64,000 bases of DNA from Desulfotruncus arcticus DSM 17038 (GTDB lineage: Bacteria; Bacillota; Desulfotomaculia; Desulfotomaculales; Desulfallaceae): the NCBI RefSeq assembly GCF_900113335.1, contig NZ_FOOX01000002.1, positions 62,001-126,000 on the forward strand, in the 5' to 3' direction. The first letter of the stretch is position 1. Each line of letters begins with the position of its first letter. A program made the position numbers and the translations under genes. Shown piece by piece: positions 35,623 to 43,421 of the stretch. The notes under the pieces are model-generated. The model ran no database searches, was not told the DNA's origin, and was given only the letters and a program-made list of their open reading frames with translations.

Positions 35623-35915
35623 TTGCAGGGATGCCCCTCCTGCATTATTATTCCGCAGTGCTTGCAGGCCAATGAAAAGCTGGATAAAGACGGCGTTATA
35701 GATCTGCTGGCCGGATTATTGGGCAGGGAGGAGCCCGCAAACCGGGCGGTTTTAACATTTCCAAGGAAAAAATCGGTAAAAAGCCGTCCCGCCGGGGCCT
35801 CAGGGACAAAGGTTATCTAATCGGCTCTCAGGAGCGGCTGACCCTTTTGCCGGGCGTGCAAAAACAGCTAGATGCGCATGTCCAAAAACTGCCGGCGTCC
35901 AGCGGGTGATGTTGT
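35623..35915 (+). pseudogene. Fragment of the helicase 3' end with an internal deletion
   Basis: The stretch copies the MrfA-like helicase: 35623-35790 matches 23177-23343, then the copy jumps to 23614 and runs through the stop to about 23741. The 270 bases between are missing. Small indels destroy the reading frame early (GAGGAGCCCGC in place of GAGGCAGCCCGC). Nucleotide identity is about 95 per cent by eye, so the duplication is fairly recent. No helicase 5' part is nearby. Confidence 0.9.
35791..35853 (+). repeat. Direct repeat DR1, helicase-derived, left of the toxin-antitoxin pair
   Basis: 63 bases starting GCCGGGGCCTCAGGGACAAA, corresponding to 23614-23676 of the helicase gene. It differs from DR2 at three positions and from the intact helicase at two. 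Confidence 0.85.
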
Positions 35916-36027
35916 GGTTTCAAGCGCTCGGCCTTTTTATATTTGCGGAAACTTTGAATTATTCTTTTATGAGTGGGGCATAATTATGGTATAATAATTC
36001 CACATGAATGGAAGGGAGATGACGATT

Positions 36028-36288
36028 ATGCCGCGAATCATTCCGATCCGGGATTTGAAAAATACAAGCGAAATCTCTAAAATGTGCCAAGAGGCAACCG
36101 AGCCGATATATATTACCAAAAACGGCTATGGCGATATGGTTATCATGAGCGTAAAAATGTACGAGGAAAAATTGTTTATGCTAGATGTATATAACAAATT
36201 GGCTGGAGCCGAGGCGCAGATAGCGGAAGGAAAGGTGCTGGACGGAGATGCCTCTTTGAAAAGCATAAGAGAAAAATACAATGTATAG
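36028..36288 (+). CDS. Type II antitoxin, Phd/YefM family
   Basis: Antitoxin of a toxin-antitoxin pair; it should bind DNA at its own promoter and neutralise the toxin. I choose ATG 36028, eleven bases after GGAAGGGAG, giving 86 residues; two in-frame ATGs lie upstream (36004, 36019) but the first has no site and the second is too close to it. IIPIRDLKNTSEISKMCQ and PIYITKNGYGDMVIMS are the Phd/YefM DNA-binding half. The acidic-helical C-terminus (EAQIAEGKVLDGD) binds the toxin. It overlaps the toxin start by eight bases. TATAAT at 35990-35995 region lies just upstream. Confidence 0.88.
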   Translation: MPRIIPIRDLKNTSEISKMCQEATEPIYITKNGYGDMVIMSVKMYEEKLFMLDVYNKLAGAEAQIAEGKVLDGDASLKSIREKYNV

Positions 36289-36589
36289 GCTGGTTGTTTC
36301 GGAGCTTGCTCACAGGGATTTGGATAATATCGTTTCGTACATTGCCATTCAGCTTGCAAACCCCATAGCAGCTACCAATTTCCTCGATGAAGTGGAAAAA
36401 TGCTACGGTTATTTGAAAAGCAATCCACTTATGTATGAACAGTGTCATGACGCTTATTTAGAAAAAATAGGCTATCGCAAGGCAGCTATCAGAAACTATG
36501 TGCTGGCTTATAGGGTTGATGAAGCGGCTAAGGCAGTTATTATTCATCGCTTTTTCTATGGCGCACAGGACTATGTAAAACTGATATAA
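36281..36589 (+). CDS. Type II toxin, RelE/ParE family
   Basis: A 102-residue toxin with the RelE/ParE fold: LVVSELAHRDLDNIVSYIA helix pair, then NPLMYEQ, YRKAAIRNYVLAYRVDE and VIIHRFFYGAQDY at the C-terminus. RelE relatives cleave ribosome-bound mRNA, while ParE ones poison gyrase; the sequence does not decide which. Start and antitoxin stop overlap (ATGTATAG). The pair looks intact, in contrast to everything around it, which fits the addictive nature of such modules. Confidence 0.88.
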   Translation: MYRLVVSELAHRDLDNIVSYIAIQLANPIAATNFLDEVEKCYGYLKSNPLMYEQCHDAYLEKIGYRKAAIRNYVLAYRVDEAAKAVIIHRFFYGAQDYVKLI

Positions 36590-36609
36590 AGAAATTTAGC
36601 TTCTATCCT

Positions 36610-36672
36610 GCCGGGGCCTCAGGGACAAAGGTTATCTAATCGGCCCCCAGGAGCGACTGACCCTTTTGCCGG
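36610..36672 (+). repeat. Direct repeat DR2, helicase-derived, right of the toxin-antitoxin pair
   Basis: A second copy of the same 63-base helicase segment (23614-23676), one mismatch from the intact gene. It begins 20 bases after the toxin stop and breaks off at TTTTGCCGG. With DR1 it brackets 757 bases containing the toxin-antitoxin pair. Confidence 0.85.
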
Positions 36673-36766
36673 TCATGTAGCGACTTATAATGTAAAAATT
36701 ACACAGGCGACGGGTTCAAAATGATCATAATTTTATTATCACTAAACGGGTTTAAATGAAAAAGAC

Positions 36767-36984
36767 TTATGATAAAAAAGTCCCGTATGATAGCTCCTTT
36801 TTGCTCTGCCAGAAAGCCCTCTCAATGGTCAAGGCTTTCCTTATACCGGGATTATTCATAGCGATCACCTCCATTTCTTCGCCTGCAAGGTTGTTGAGGT
36901 AAAGCATCCACGCTTCCAAGCGGTCCTTCGGCCTACGATTTACTGTCTTCTCCAGTTCCAGAAAATGGATTTTTAGATCGTCGT
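36767..36984 (-). pseudogene. C-terminal remnant of an Rpn/PD-(D/E)XK family nuclease-transposase
   Basis: A minus-strand frame of about 72 codons reads LLNDDLKIHFLELEKTVNRR, RLEAWMLYLNNLAGEEMEVI and NNPGIRKALTIERAFW, a typical C-terminal half of PD-(D/E)XK transposase-like (Rpn, TIGR01784) proteins. The catalytic N-terminal part is absent: upstream the sequence becomes an AraC-like start. It is a deletion remnant. Confidence 0.7.
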
Positions 36985-37074
36985 TCAGTAGCAGAGTTCC
37001 TCCAGGGACAGCTTCCGGTGCGGGCTGGACTCAATATATTGTATGGCGTCATTGACTATTTCAATGTAGTTCAT
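36985..37074 (-). pseudogene. N-terminal remnant of an AraC family regulator
   Basis: ATG 37074 starts MNYIEIVNDAIQYIESSPHR and continues KLSLEELCY before a stop, the first helix of an AraC DNA-binding domain. It begins four bases after the stop of the hydrolase remnant, so those two were once neighbours in an operon. The join to the nuclease remnant is in the middle of the domain. Confidence 0.6.
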
Positions 37075-37077
37075 AAA

Positions 37078-37380
37078 CTATTTCTCTTTATAGAAACTGA
37101 TGATCTTTTCCCACACTGAAGGGTCAAAGAACCAGCTACCGTGTCCGGATTCTGCAAACTCGCAGCGTGCACCCGGGATTTGCCCGGCTATCCTGCGAAT
37201 TTCCTCCGGTGGGCAGCTGCCGTCGTAAAGCCCCCCATAGACAAGAGTCGGGCATGTTATCTGCGGCAATCGATCAAAGGTATCATGTTTCAGGGCAGCA
37301 TTTACCTGGTTGGCATAGCCTTTGACGTGTGACGGATTGTCCTGTATCGATCTCCTGCTTGCCTGATATTGCTCCTCCAA
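37078..37380 (-). pseudogene. C-terminal remnant of an alpha/beta hydrolase
   Basis: The 100-codon frame contains only the last third of an alpha/beta-fold hydrolase: PTLVYGGLYDGSCPPEEIRR holds the strand and acid residue (D), and SGHGSWFFDP holds the catalytic histidine. The nucleophile elbow and N-terminus are missing, and a ribosome site is absent. It is probably inactive. Confidence 0.65.
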
Positions 37381-37419
37381 TTCAAGCTTTAGAAAATCTT
37401 ATCGGTTAAACGAATAACT

Positions 37420-37524
37420 ATGATCAGCGCTGCGGAGGCTAAATCCCACCTGGGCGTAACCAGCGTCATAGCCAGAGGAAAGGCCGACGTAGGCCTGGGC
37501 AACGAAAAAGCCTTAAATAGATAA
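37420..37524 (+). pseudogene. Remnant of a PBP-like substrate-binding domain
   Basis: A 34-codon frame MISAAEAKSHLGVTSVIARG followed by KADVGLGNEKA matches the SHL-VA-AVA-G-ADVGLG block of the PBP-like domain found C-terminal in molybdate-type regulators. Nothing before or after continues the family. Confidence 0.5.
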
Positions 37525-37539
37525 AGTTCTTTTCTAAAA

Positions 37540-37568
37540 AACAAAACCCCCGAAAACGGGGTTTTGTT
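37540..37568. terminator. Terminator after the acidic secreted protein
   Basis: AACAAAACCCC and GGGGTTTTGTT form a perfect eleven-base stem with a seven-base loop, 24 bases past the stop of the minus-strand gene at 37592. The arms are followed by T-rich sequence on both strands. Confidence 0.8.
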
Positions 37569-37591
37569 TCTGTTTTATTTGCTCTATGTTC

Positions 37592-38617
37592 TTAGTCATC
37601 CCAGCTATAAGTATACGAGCTACCGTTATATTTTACATAATAACTTGAATGATCTTTGTCCACTGCTTTTCCTGTAATATCTGCGTCTTCAAAGTTGGTA
37701 TCATCAATTTCAGTGTTGATTTTCGATTTTACGGCGTTCAAAAAGGTTTTCAGCTTAGTTTGACTGATGTCGGTCAGATCATCATAATCTTCAGCATCGT
37801 CGAAATCAAGAGTAACTTTATATGCCAGATCATCCTCGTCGCCATCAAGGATTATTGTGACATCTATGCCGTCGTCACTGAAATAATCATCTCCTGCATC
37901 CTCAAAATAATCATCCAGCGTATCTTCAATGTTGTTTACACTTGTATCATCATAATTTATAAAACTGCTCCGATTATTCATAAAAGTTGTGTTGATACTC
38001 TCCACAATTTGCTCTAATTGTTCAGCCAATTGTTCTTTTAATTCATCGGCTTGATTATCGGTGAGAATATCTTCATCCACCGCGTTGTCAATGGCATCGC
38101 TTTGGAGCTCTACAAGCTCATCCAGAAGTTCGTCTTCATCTACATCGTAATCCCCGGAAATTTCTACCAGGCTTTGGCCGTCCTGCAGGGCTTCGATTAT
38201 GGTTTCTTCTTCCACATCCAAAATATCAGCCACCTGGGAAATGATGTTTCCGCCTACAGCCCCGAGCATCTGGCCACCCTGAGCATTCCGTTTATTGAAC
38301 ATCTGTTGCCATTGAACAGTTTGTTGTTGACCGGATTGCCACTGAACCGGCTGTTGTTGAACAGGTTGCCATTGAACAGGAGGTTCCTGTTGAACAGGTT
38401 GTTGTTGAACGTATTGCTTTTGATTAGATGTGCCGGATTGTCTCCCCATATTCCACTGACCCTGAGTACCCATTTCTGCCTGGAAGTTTATTATTGGCTG
38501 CTGGTTTCCTGGGCCGGGGGCCGCATTAGCGGCTGATACATTCAATAGACCAGTTCCCCCCATTAAGAATCCTGCAGCCAAAGCGCCAATGAATACTTTT
38601 TTTCCAAGCTTCATCAT
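37592..38617 (-). CDS. Secreted acidic protein with glutamine-rich repeats
   Basis: A 341-residue exported protein of unknown function. The signal peptide covers about residues 1-32 (LGKKVFIGALAAGFLMGGTG, cleavage after ANA). Residues 65-105 are a low-complexity region with units of the type PVQWQ/PVQQQ (five or more copies). Then a helical part with DILDVEEETIIEALQDGQSL, and a very acidic C-terminal half (NYDDTSV, DDYFEDAGDDYFSDDG, DGDEDD), which suggests calcium or cation binding. AGGAGG lies six bases before the two start ATGs. No close family is recognised; similar acidic secreted proteins occur singly in Peptococcaceae. Confidence 0.8.
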   Translation of the reverse strand: MMKLGKKVFIGALAAGFLMGGTGLLNVSAANAAPGPGNQQPIINFQAEMGTQGQWNMGRQSGTSNQKQYVQQQPVQQEPPVQWQPVQQQPVQWQSGQQQTVQWQQMFNKRNAQGGQMLGAVGGNIISQVADILDVEEETIIEALQDGQSLVEISGDYDVDEDELLDELVELQSDAIDNAVDEDILTDNQADELKEQLAEQLEQIVESINTTFMNNRSSFINYDDTSVNNIEDTLDDYFEDAGDDYFSDDGIDVTIILDGDEDDLAYKVTLDFDDAEDYDDLTDISQTKLKTFLNAVKSKINTEIDDTNFEDADITGKAVDKDHSSYYVKYNGSSYTYSWDD

Positions 38618-38825
38618 TTAACCTCCTTTTTTTATATACAATTGATTATAAGGTTGTTACATTAAAAATACCTGAAATAAAGTTAAAAGCTTCCTGAATC
38701 GTGGCTGAATGTTTGCTGAAAGTCCTGGTGTCCTCAGGTATATGTTTTATTCTCAATAGCAACATCGTATAAAACCTTTGCAAAATAAATAAACAACAAC
38801 ACATTCATGGGCGAAGTAAATATGA

Positions 38826-39015
38826 ATTATCGCGCAGCGTTAAAGCAGGGTTGATTAAAAAATGGAAGGCTGAAGGAAAAATAAGGGATGATCTGGATGA
38901 TGAGATGATAATCGCCATTTTCGACTCTATACCTTATATCGACATTCATAAAAGTGAAATCACCTCCTTTCATTGGTACCCCCAATATATCCCTCCAACT
39001 TTCGTAAAAGATTAA
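38826..39015 (+). pseudogene. C-terminal remnant of a TetR family regulator
   Basis: One frame reads LSRSVKAGLIKKWKAEGKIR then DDLDDEMIIAIFDSIPYIDI and HKSEI, matching the ligand-domain C-terminus of TetR regulators. It lacks the DNA-binding domain and any start. It lies in the 540-base gap before mreB, which holds nothing else apart from the mreB promoter. Confidence 0.5.
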
Positions 39016-39072
39016 AGAGAAATAAAATTAGATTAAATGATTTCTAATTTGTTTTTAATCCTTAATTACTTG

Positions 39073-39100
39073 TTACGTGAAATAATTAAATTGATATAAT
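39073..39100 (+). promoter_or_regulatory. Probable sigma-A promoter of mreB
   Basis: TTACGT (39073-39078), 16-base spacer, TATAAT (39095-39100), 60 bases before the mreB start. Confidence 0.55.
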
Positions 39101-39160
39101 AAGTTGTTAACTCTAAAGCCAGTGGCTTAATATGAATGTTCATCGAGAGGAGTCTGGCAA

Positions 39161-40192
39161 ATGGCATTAAGAATTTTATCTAAGGATATGGGAATTGATC
39201 TTGGAACGGCCAACTCTCTTGTTTTCATTAAAAGCAAGGGAATAGTGCTTAATGAACCGTCTGTAGTTGCGATTCAGCGTGATAGTGGCAAGATTTTGGC
39301 AGTAGGTGATGAGGCCAAGCAAATGATTGGCCGTACCCCAGGCAATATTGTAGCCATTAGACCCATGAAAGACGGCGTTATAGCCGATTTCGACATTACT
39401 CAGAGTATGATCAAATATTTTATCAGTAAAACGCTGGGCAAAAGAACCTTCTTAGTTAGGCCTAGGGTTATTGTTTCGATACCATCCGGTGCAACCACTG
39501 TTGAAGAACGGGCTGTTAGGGAGGCCGCTTTAAAGGCTGGCGCACGGGAAGCTTATTTAATTGAAGAGCCCATGGCTGCATCAATTGGAGCCGGCTTGCC
39601 GGTACATGAGCCTACAGGCAATATGGTTGTAGATATCGGCGGGGGCACTACTGAAGTGGCAATAATATCTCTGGGGGGTATTGTAACTAGTCGCTCCATA
39701 CGCATAGGCGGGGACGAAATGGATGGGGCCATTATCCAGCATGTTAAAAAGACTTATAACCTAATGATCGGAGAGCGTACAGCCGAAGAAATTAAAATTG
39801 AAATTGGCACCGCTTACCTGTCCAAGAATATGGAAAAATATGAAGTTCGCGGCCGTGACCTGGCCAGTGGGCTGCCAAAGACGATAGAAATCACCTCGGA
39901 AGAAATTTATAAGGCACTTTTAGAGCCGGTCTCCGGTATCCTTACGGCAATTAAAAGTACTCTTGAATTAACCCCGCCTGAACTGGCGGCTGATATAATA
40001 GACCGGGGTATTGTAATGGCCGGAGGAGGATCACTGCTACGTGGAATAGACCTTTTGGTCAGTGAACAGACGGGAATGCCGGTACATTTAGCGGACGAAC
40101 CGTTGTTGGCTGTTGCTTACGGCACAGGCCGTGTACTTGAGGATATTGATATTTTGCGCAAAGTGTTGATAAAGCCCCAAAAGTTAGCTTAA
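39161..40192 (+). CDS. mreB: MreB/Mbl family rod-shape protein
   Basis: A 343-residue bacterial actin that polymerises under the membrane and guides lateral wall synthesis. Actin-fold nucleotide motifs: phosphate 1 [18 protein letters not shown] (10-27), connect 1 near residue 135 ([13 protein letters not shown]), phosphate 2 [19 protein letters not shown] (about 155-173), and adenosine motif [14 protein letters not shown] (about 285). GAGAGG precedes ATG. There is no mreC-mreD next to it, so it is likely the extra, standalone paralogue (Mbl or MreBH type) common in Firmicutes. Confidence 0.93.
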   Translation: MALRILSKDMGIDLGTANSLVFIKSKGIVLNEPSVVAIQRDSGKILAVGDEAKQMIGRTPGNIVAIRPMKDGVIADFDITQSMIKYFISKTLGKRTFLVRPRVIVSIPSGATTVEERAVREAALKAGAREAYLIEEPMAASIGAGLPVHEPTGNMVVDIGGGTTEVAIISLGGIVTSRSIRIGGDEMDGAIIQHVKKTYNLMIGERTAEEIKIEIGTAYLSKNMEKYEVRGRDLASGLPKTIEITSEEIYKALLEPVSGILTAIKSTLELTPPELAADIIDRGIVMAGGGSLLRGIDLLVSEQTGMPVHLADEPLLAVAYGTGRVLEDIDILRKVLIKPQKLA

Positions 40193-40302
40193 GCGGGGGC
40201 TTAAATTAACTTACTTATGCGGACCACGCTTAATAAGCTAATGCCGTGAGAGCATTGGTATTACTGGGCTTGGTAATTTCTTGCGCCAAACCTAGGGTCA
40301 AT

Positions 40303-41010
40303 CTAATCAAAATTCCGTTTTAGTTTATACATTCTTTTTATTACAATACACGCATTTTTTGAATACTCGTCCACAATTTCCTTAGCTTTCTTCGAATCAT
40401 GGTCTCTAAAGGCTTCCAATAGCTTTTCATGTTCCTGTAAATAAAGATAAGCAGGAAAGTCACTCTTCATAGCACTTGTATAATAATAATGAATCATCAG
40501 TAACTTTTCGTGCATACGTATGCTTTCGTTGTATAGAAAATTGTTATTTGTCAGCCTGGCAATGGATAAATGGAATTCCTGATGGCATTTATATACATTG
40601 GAAACTTGAGCAGGGTCATTTAGTGAGCGTAATTGCATTTCTGTCAGTTTTTTTTGTTCTAAAAATAATACTTGCTGTTTTGTTATTTGATGGGCTGTAA
40701 TTACTGCAGCAAACCGGCGCAGAAAGTGAACATACTCAATGATATCAATGCTTTCATTAATGGATAGACTTTTGACTATATATCCTTTTTTTCTATCAGA
40801 GATTATATAATCATTTTGTTCAAGGTGCTGCAGTGCTTCCCGGATTGGAGTCCTGCTTATATTTAAGGTGGACGCAAGCTCTTCTTCTTTTAAACGGAAG
40901 GTGGAATCCAGCTGGTTCCGGACTATACTTTCCTTCAAGGTAGTATACACGGCATCACTTATTTGTAAATGTTTTACATTTCTAAGATAATCAGATTTGA
41001 TCCTTTCCAT
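40303..41010 (-). CDS. GntR family regulator with FCD-type domain (1)
   Basis: A 235-residue regulator: winged helix in the first 75 residues (ELASTLNISRTPIREALQHL) and a helical FCD effector domain after it, with metal/ligand residues such as H in CHQEFHLSIARLTNN. I choose ATG 41010, preceded by GAAGGTGGG at seven bases; the longer frame reaches into the neighbour. It follows the second GntR gene with a one-base gap. Both read away from the methyl-transfer operon at 41.85 kb, which they very likely control in response to a substrate or pathway acid. Confidence 0.88.
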   Translation of the reverse strand: MERIKSDYLRNVKHLQISDAVYTTLKESIVRNQLDSTFRLKEEELASTLNISRTPIREALQHLEQNDYIISDRKKGYIVKSLSINESIDIIEYVHFLRRFAAVITAHQITKQQVLFLEQKKLTEMQLRSLNDPAQVSNVYKCHQEFHLSIARLTNNNFLYNESIRMHEKLLMIHYYYTSAMKSDFPAYLYLQEHEKLLEAFRDHDSKKAKEIVDEYSKNACIVIKRMYKLKRNFD

Positions 41011-41011
41011 A

Positions 41012-41674
41012 CTATGCCCACCTTCTATTTTTTTCGAATATATCTTCAAGGTGTAAATTATAGTGCTTTATGATGATGTCGGATAAAATCTCTTTGCCGG
41101 CATTTTTGTTGTTGATAAAATACTCGAAGATATTCCTATGGTCTTCTATAATAGTTGTGCTTACATCATCCAGAGGCAGCACATTTATTCCCCACTGCAA
41201 TCTGTCAAAGAAATATCGCATTGCTTTCATAATTTCACCATTTTTTGTGCAAAGGGCCAGGGTCATATGAAATTTTTTATCCAAATCATGATTTGTTGTT
41301 TCCTGTTCCCGGTTTAAACTTTCTGACAACATAATTGTAGCGATAGGGTCTTGAATGTTGATTAGCTCTATAGAAGCTGCAGATAGAATAGATAACATTT
41401 CATTAATTTTTACAATATCCTCTAAAGTTACATTTTCGACCTCGTATCCTCTGCCTTTAACAAAAGTGATAAAATGATCAAACTCCAACAGCTTTAGAGC
41501 TTCCCGGACGGAACTTTGACTTACATCTAATTCCCGTGCAATATGTTTATCATCTATTTTTTCTTTTGGAGGCAAAAAACCTGTGATAATAGCTTGTTTT
41601 ATCGTTAAATAAATGCTATCTGATATTTTTTTTCTTGATCCGATTCTTTTATAAATATTGATAAGACTAAGCAT
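41012..41674 (-). CDS. GntR family regulator with FCD-type domain (2)
   Basis: A 220-residue paralogue of the previous gene. Winged helix IARELDVSQSSVREALKLLE (about 44-63), effector domain from about residue 80 with LDKKFHMTLALCTKNGEI. Promoter-proximal gene of a two-gene unit divergent from the demethylase operon. Two linked FCD regulators are unusual: they could form a heteromer or sense two compounds. Confidence 0.88.
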   Translation of the reverse strand: MLSLINIYKRIGSRKKISDSIYLTIKQAIITGFLPPKEKIDDKHIARELDVSQSSVREALKLLEFDHFITFVKGRGYEVENVTLEDIVKINEMLSILSAASIELINIQDPIATIMLSESLNREQETTNHDLDKKFHMTLALCTKNGEIMKAMRYFFDRLQWGINVLPLDDVSTTIIEDHRNIFEYFINNKNAGKEILSDIIIKHYNLHLEDIFEKNRRWA

Positions 41675-41740
41675 TTTGTCCTCCCATTCACAAGGTTGTC
41701 TAGGGTAAGTATAGTGAAAATTCTACAAATAAACAATAGT

Positions 41741-41765
41741 TGTATATAAAAAACAAATGTATATA
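41741..41765. promoter_or_regulatory. Candidate GntR operator in the divergent region
   Basis: TGTATATA occurs twice in direct orientation (41741-41748 and 41758-41765), 17 bases apart, between the GntR pair and the methyltransferase. FCD regulators often bind TTGTATACAA-like sites. The assignment is tentative. Confidence 0.35.
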
Positions 41766-41818
41766 CGGATAAGCAAATGTTTGATTAGACCCCAAAATAT
41801 TTCAATGTGTAAAATGTC

Positions 41819-41824
41819 TATAAT
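41819..41824 (+). promoter_or_regulatory. Probable -10 box of the methyl-transfer operon
   Basis: A perfect TATAAT 25 bases before the first start codon. No good -35 box is visible, which fits a controlled promoter. Confidence 0.4.
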
Positions 41825-41848
41825 GAGACAATTGAAGGAGGTTTAAAT

Positions 41849-43015
41849 ATGACAAATGATGCGGGAAAATTACAACAAGAAAGATATGAGCTTTTTGACA
41901 AGCTATTCACGGGACAAATACCTAAAAGGGTTCCATTAGGACATTATGTGTTTAATCCTTTTGCAATTCAATTTGCAGGATATGATTTGTTTGATTCCCA
42001 ATGGGATACAAATGGTTTGTTAGCAAAAGCTTGCGATGAATTTTGTTCACAAGTTTTTACGGATATTGTGCCGGTCGCATCTGTCATCGTACCTTATCCA
42101 TATCAGGTGTTGAAATCACGTTCCTACAAAATGAGTAAAGGAGGTTTCATGCAGCATCCGGAAATCTCCGGAATGGATGCGGAGGATTACGATGCTTTCA
42201 TTAAAAATCCCTTTGACGTTATGTTGGAAAAGATCCTGCCGACTCTGTTTCCAGCGCTTGATACAGACCCTGTGACCAGGTCGGTGAACATGGCAAAAGG
42301 TATTGTCGCATACCGGGAAGAGCAGGCTGTTATGGCAAAAATTCGAAGCGACGCAACAGCTAAATATGGTTATTTAAAGCCCCCTGCCAATTCATCCGGC
42401 GGCGGAATTAAGTGTCCTTTCGATTTCCTGGCAGACTTTATCAGAGGTTTTGGAAATATACTGATTGATTGCAGACGACATCCTGAGCAAGTGATTGAAG
42501 CTTGTGATGCAGTTTTCCCACTATTGATTAGAAAGGCGACTCCATCCAATCCCCATTATATGGGGACAACTTCTATTACAACTCATATGCCAGGTTTTAT
42601 GCGGACAAAAGATTTCGAAAAATTCTACTATCCAACTTTCAAAAAAATGATAGAGACTTTTGTTGATAGCGGAATGGGCGTGAGAGTCTTTTGCGAAGGT
42701 GACTGGATGCGTTATTTAGATCATTTGCGTGATTTGCCGGAAAATGTAAGGTTGCGTTTTGAATATGGAGATCCGAAAATTATCAAGGAAAAATTAGGAG
42801 ATAAACATATTATATCCGGATTGTATCCAATATCCATACTGCAAATTGGGACTAAAGAAGAGGTTATTAATAAGGCAAAAGAATATCTCGATATTTTGGC
42901 GCCTGGCGGCCGGTATTATTTTGAATTTGATAAGAGCGCTATTACCTGCCAGGGCAATATGCGCGAAAATATAATAGCATTGTCTGATTATTTGCGTGAC
43001 AATGCTACTTATTAG
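41849..43015 (+). CDS. Uroporphyrinogen decarboxylase-like methyltransferase (MT1, MtvB-like)
   Basis: A 388-residue TIM-barrel protein of the UroD/MtaA superfamily. With a corrinoid protein and an MT2 in the same gene cluster, it is most likely the enzyme that takes a methyl group from a methoxy or methylamine compound and puts it on cobalt; vanillate-type O-demethylases (MtvB of Moorella) are of this kind. Visible family pieces are RVPLGHYVFNPFAIQ, CPFDFLADFIRGFGNIL, FVDSGMGVRVFCEGDWMRYL and GLYPISILQIGTKEEV. C in VFCEGDW and C near the end (ITCQGN) could be zinc ligands; I cannot confirm. AAGGAGG precedes ATG. The methyl donor is unknown. Confidence 0.8.
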   Translation: MTNDAGKLQQERYELFDKLFTGQIPKRVPLGHYVFNPFAIQFAGYDLFDSQWDTNGLLAKACDEFCSQVFTDIVPVASVIVPYPYQVLKSRSYKMSKGGFMQHPEISGMDAEDYDAFIKNPFDVMLEKILPTLFPALDTDPVTRSVNMAKGIVAYREEQAVMAKIRSDATAKYGYLKPPANSSGGGIKCPFDFLADFIRGFGNILIDCRRHPEQVIEACDAVFPLLIRKATPSNPHYMGTTSITTHMPGFMRTKDFEKFYYPTFKKMIETFVDSGMGVRVFCEGDWMRYLDHLRDLPENVRLRFEYGDPKIIKEKLGDKHIISGLYPISILQIGTKEEVINKAKEYLDILAPGGRYYFEFDKSAITCQGNMRENIIALSDYLRDNATY

Positions 43016-43030
43016 AAAGGAGGTGGCTCT

Positions 43031-43174
43031 ATGGATTGCAAATACTTAAAAACATGGGAACAGATTGTTGAAGAAAACCAGGACACCGATGATAGAAATG
43101 TTGCTGCGATGAAAGCAAAGATGCTGAAATCCGAAGATATTATTTTTCAGTTTGTTATGAATCTATTGTTATAG
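43031..43174 (+). CDS. Small 47-residue protein in the methyl-transfer operon
   Basis: It starts 15 bases after the MT1 stop behind a very strong AAAGGAGGTGG. The product begins MDCKYLKTWEQIVEENQDTD and ends SEDIIFQFVMNLLL: charged, then a hydrophobic tail. It could be a small partner or the truncated start of a longer protein, since the sequence after it (43175-43421, about 250 bases) shows no gene but another short open stretch MAKTLKELLNIRNSV. I do not recognise the family. Confidence 0.55.
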   Translation: MDCKYLKTWEQIVEENQDTDDRNVAAMKAKMLKSEDIIFQFVMNLLL

Positions 43175-43421
43175 TAGTGATTGGTGTAAATGGCTAAAAC
43201 TTTGAAAGAGTTACTTAATATTCGCAATAGCGTCTAAAGTAAGTTCCTTAAAAATGAACTGTATCTCCTGAAACCCCCCCGGGAATCACTGGCAGTAAAG
43301 GCTGCCTGTGAATTTCCTATAAAGCTCCACAAAAGGACAAGCAGAATCTTTAGGATGAGTCTGCAATCTATTCTGCGGTAGTTATATTAACTAAAAATTG
43401 TGAAGTGCAAGGGGATATAAA

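Noticed and set aside
40230..40260. Small hairpin AATGC/GCATT after mreB as terminator
   Set aside because: Five-base stem without T-run; too weak to call.
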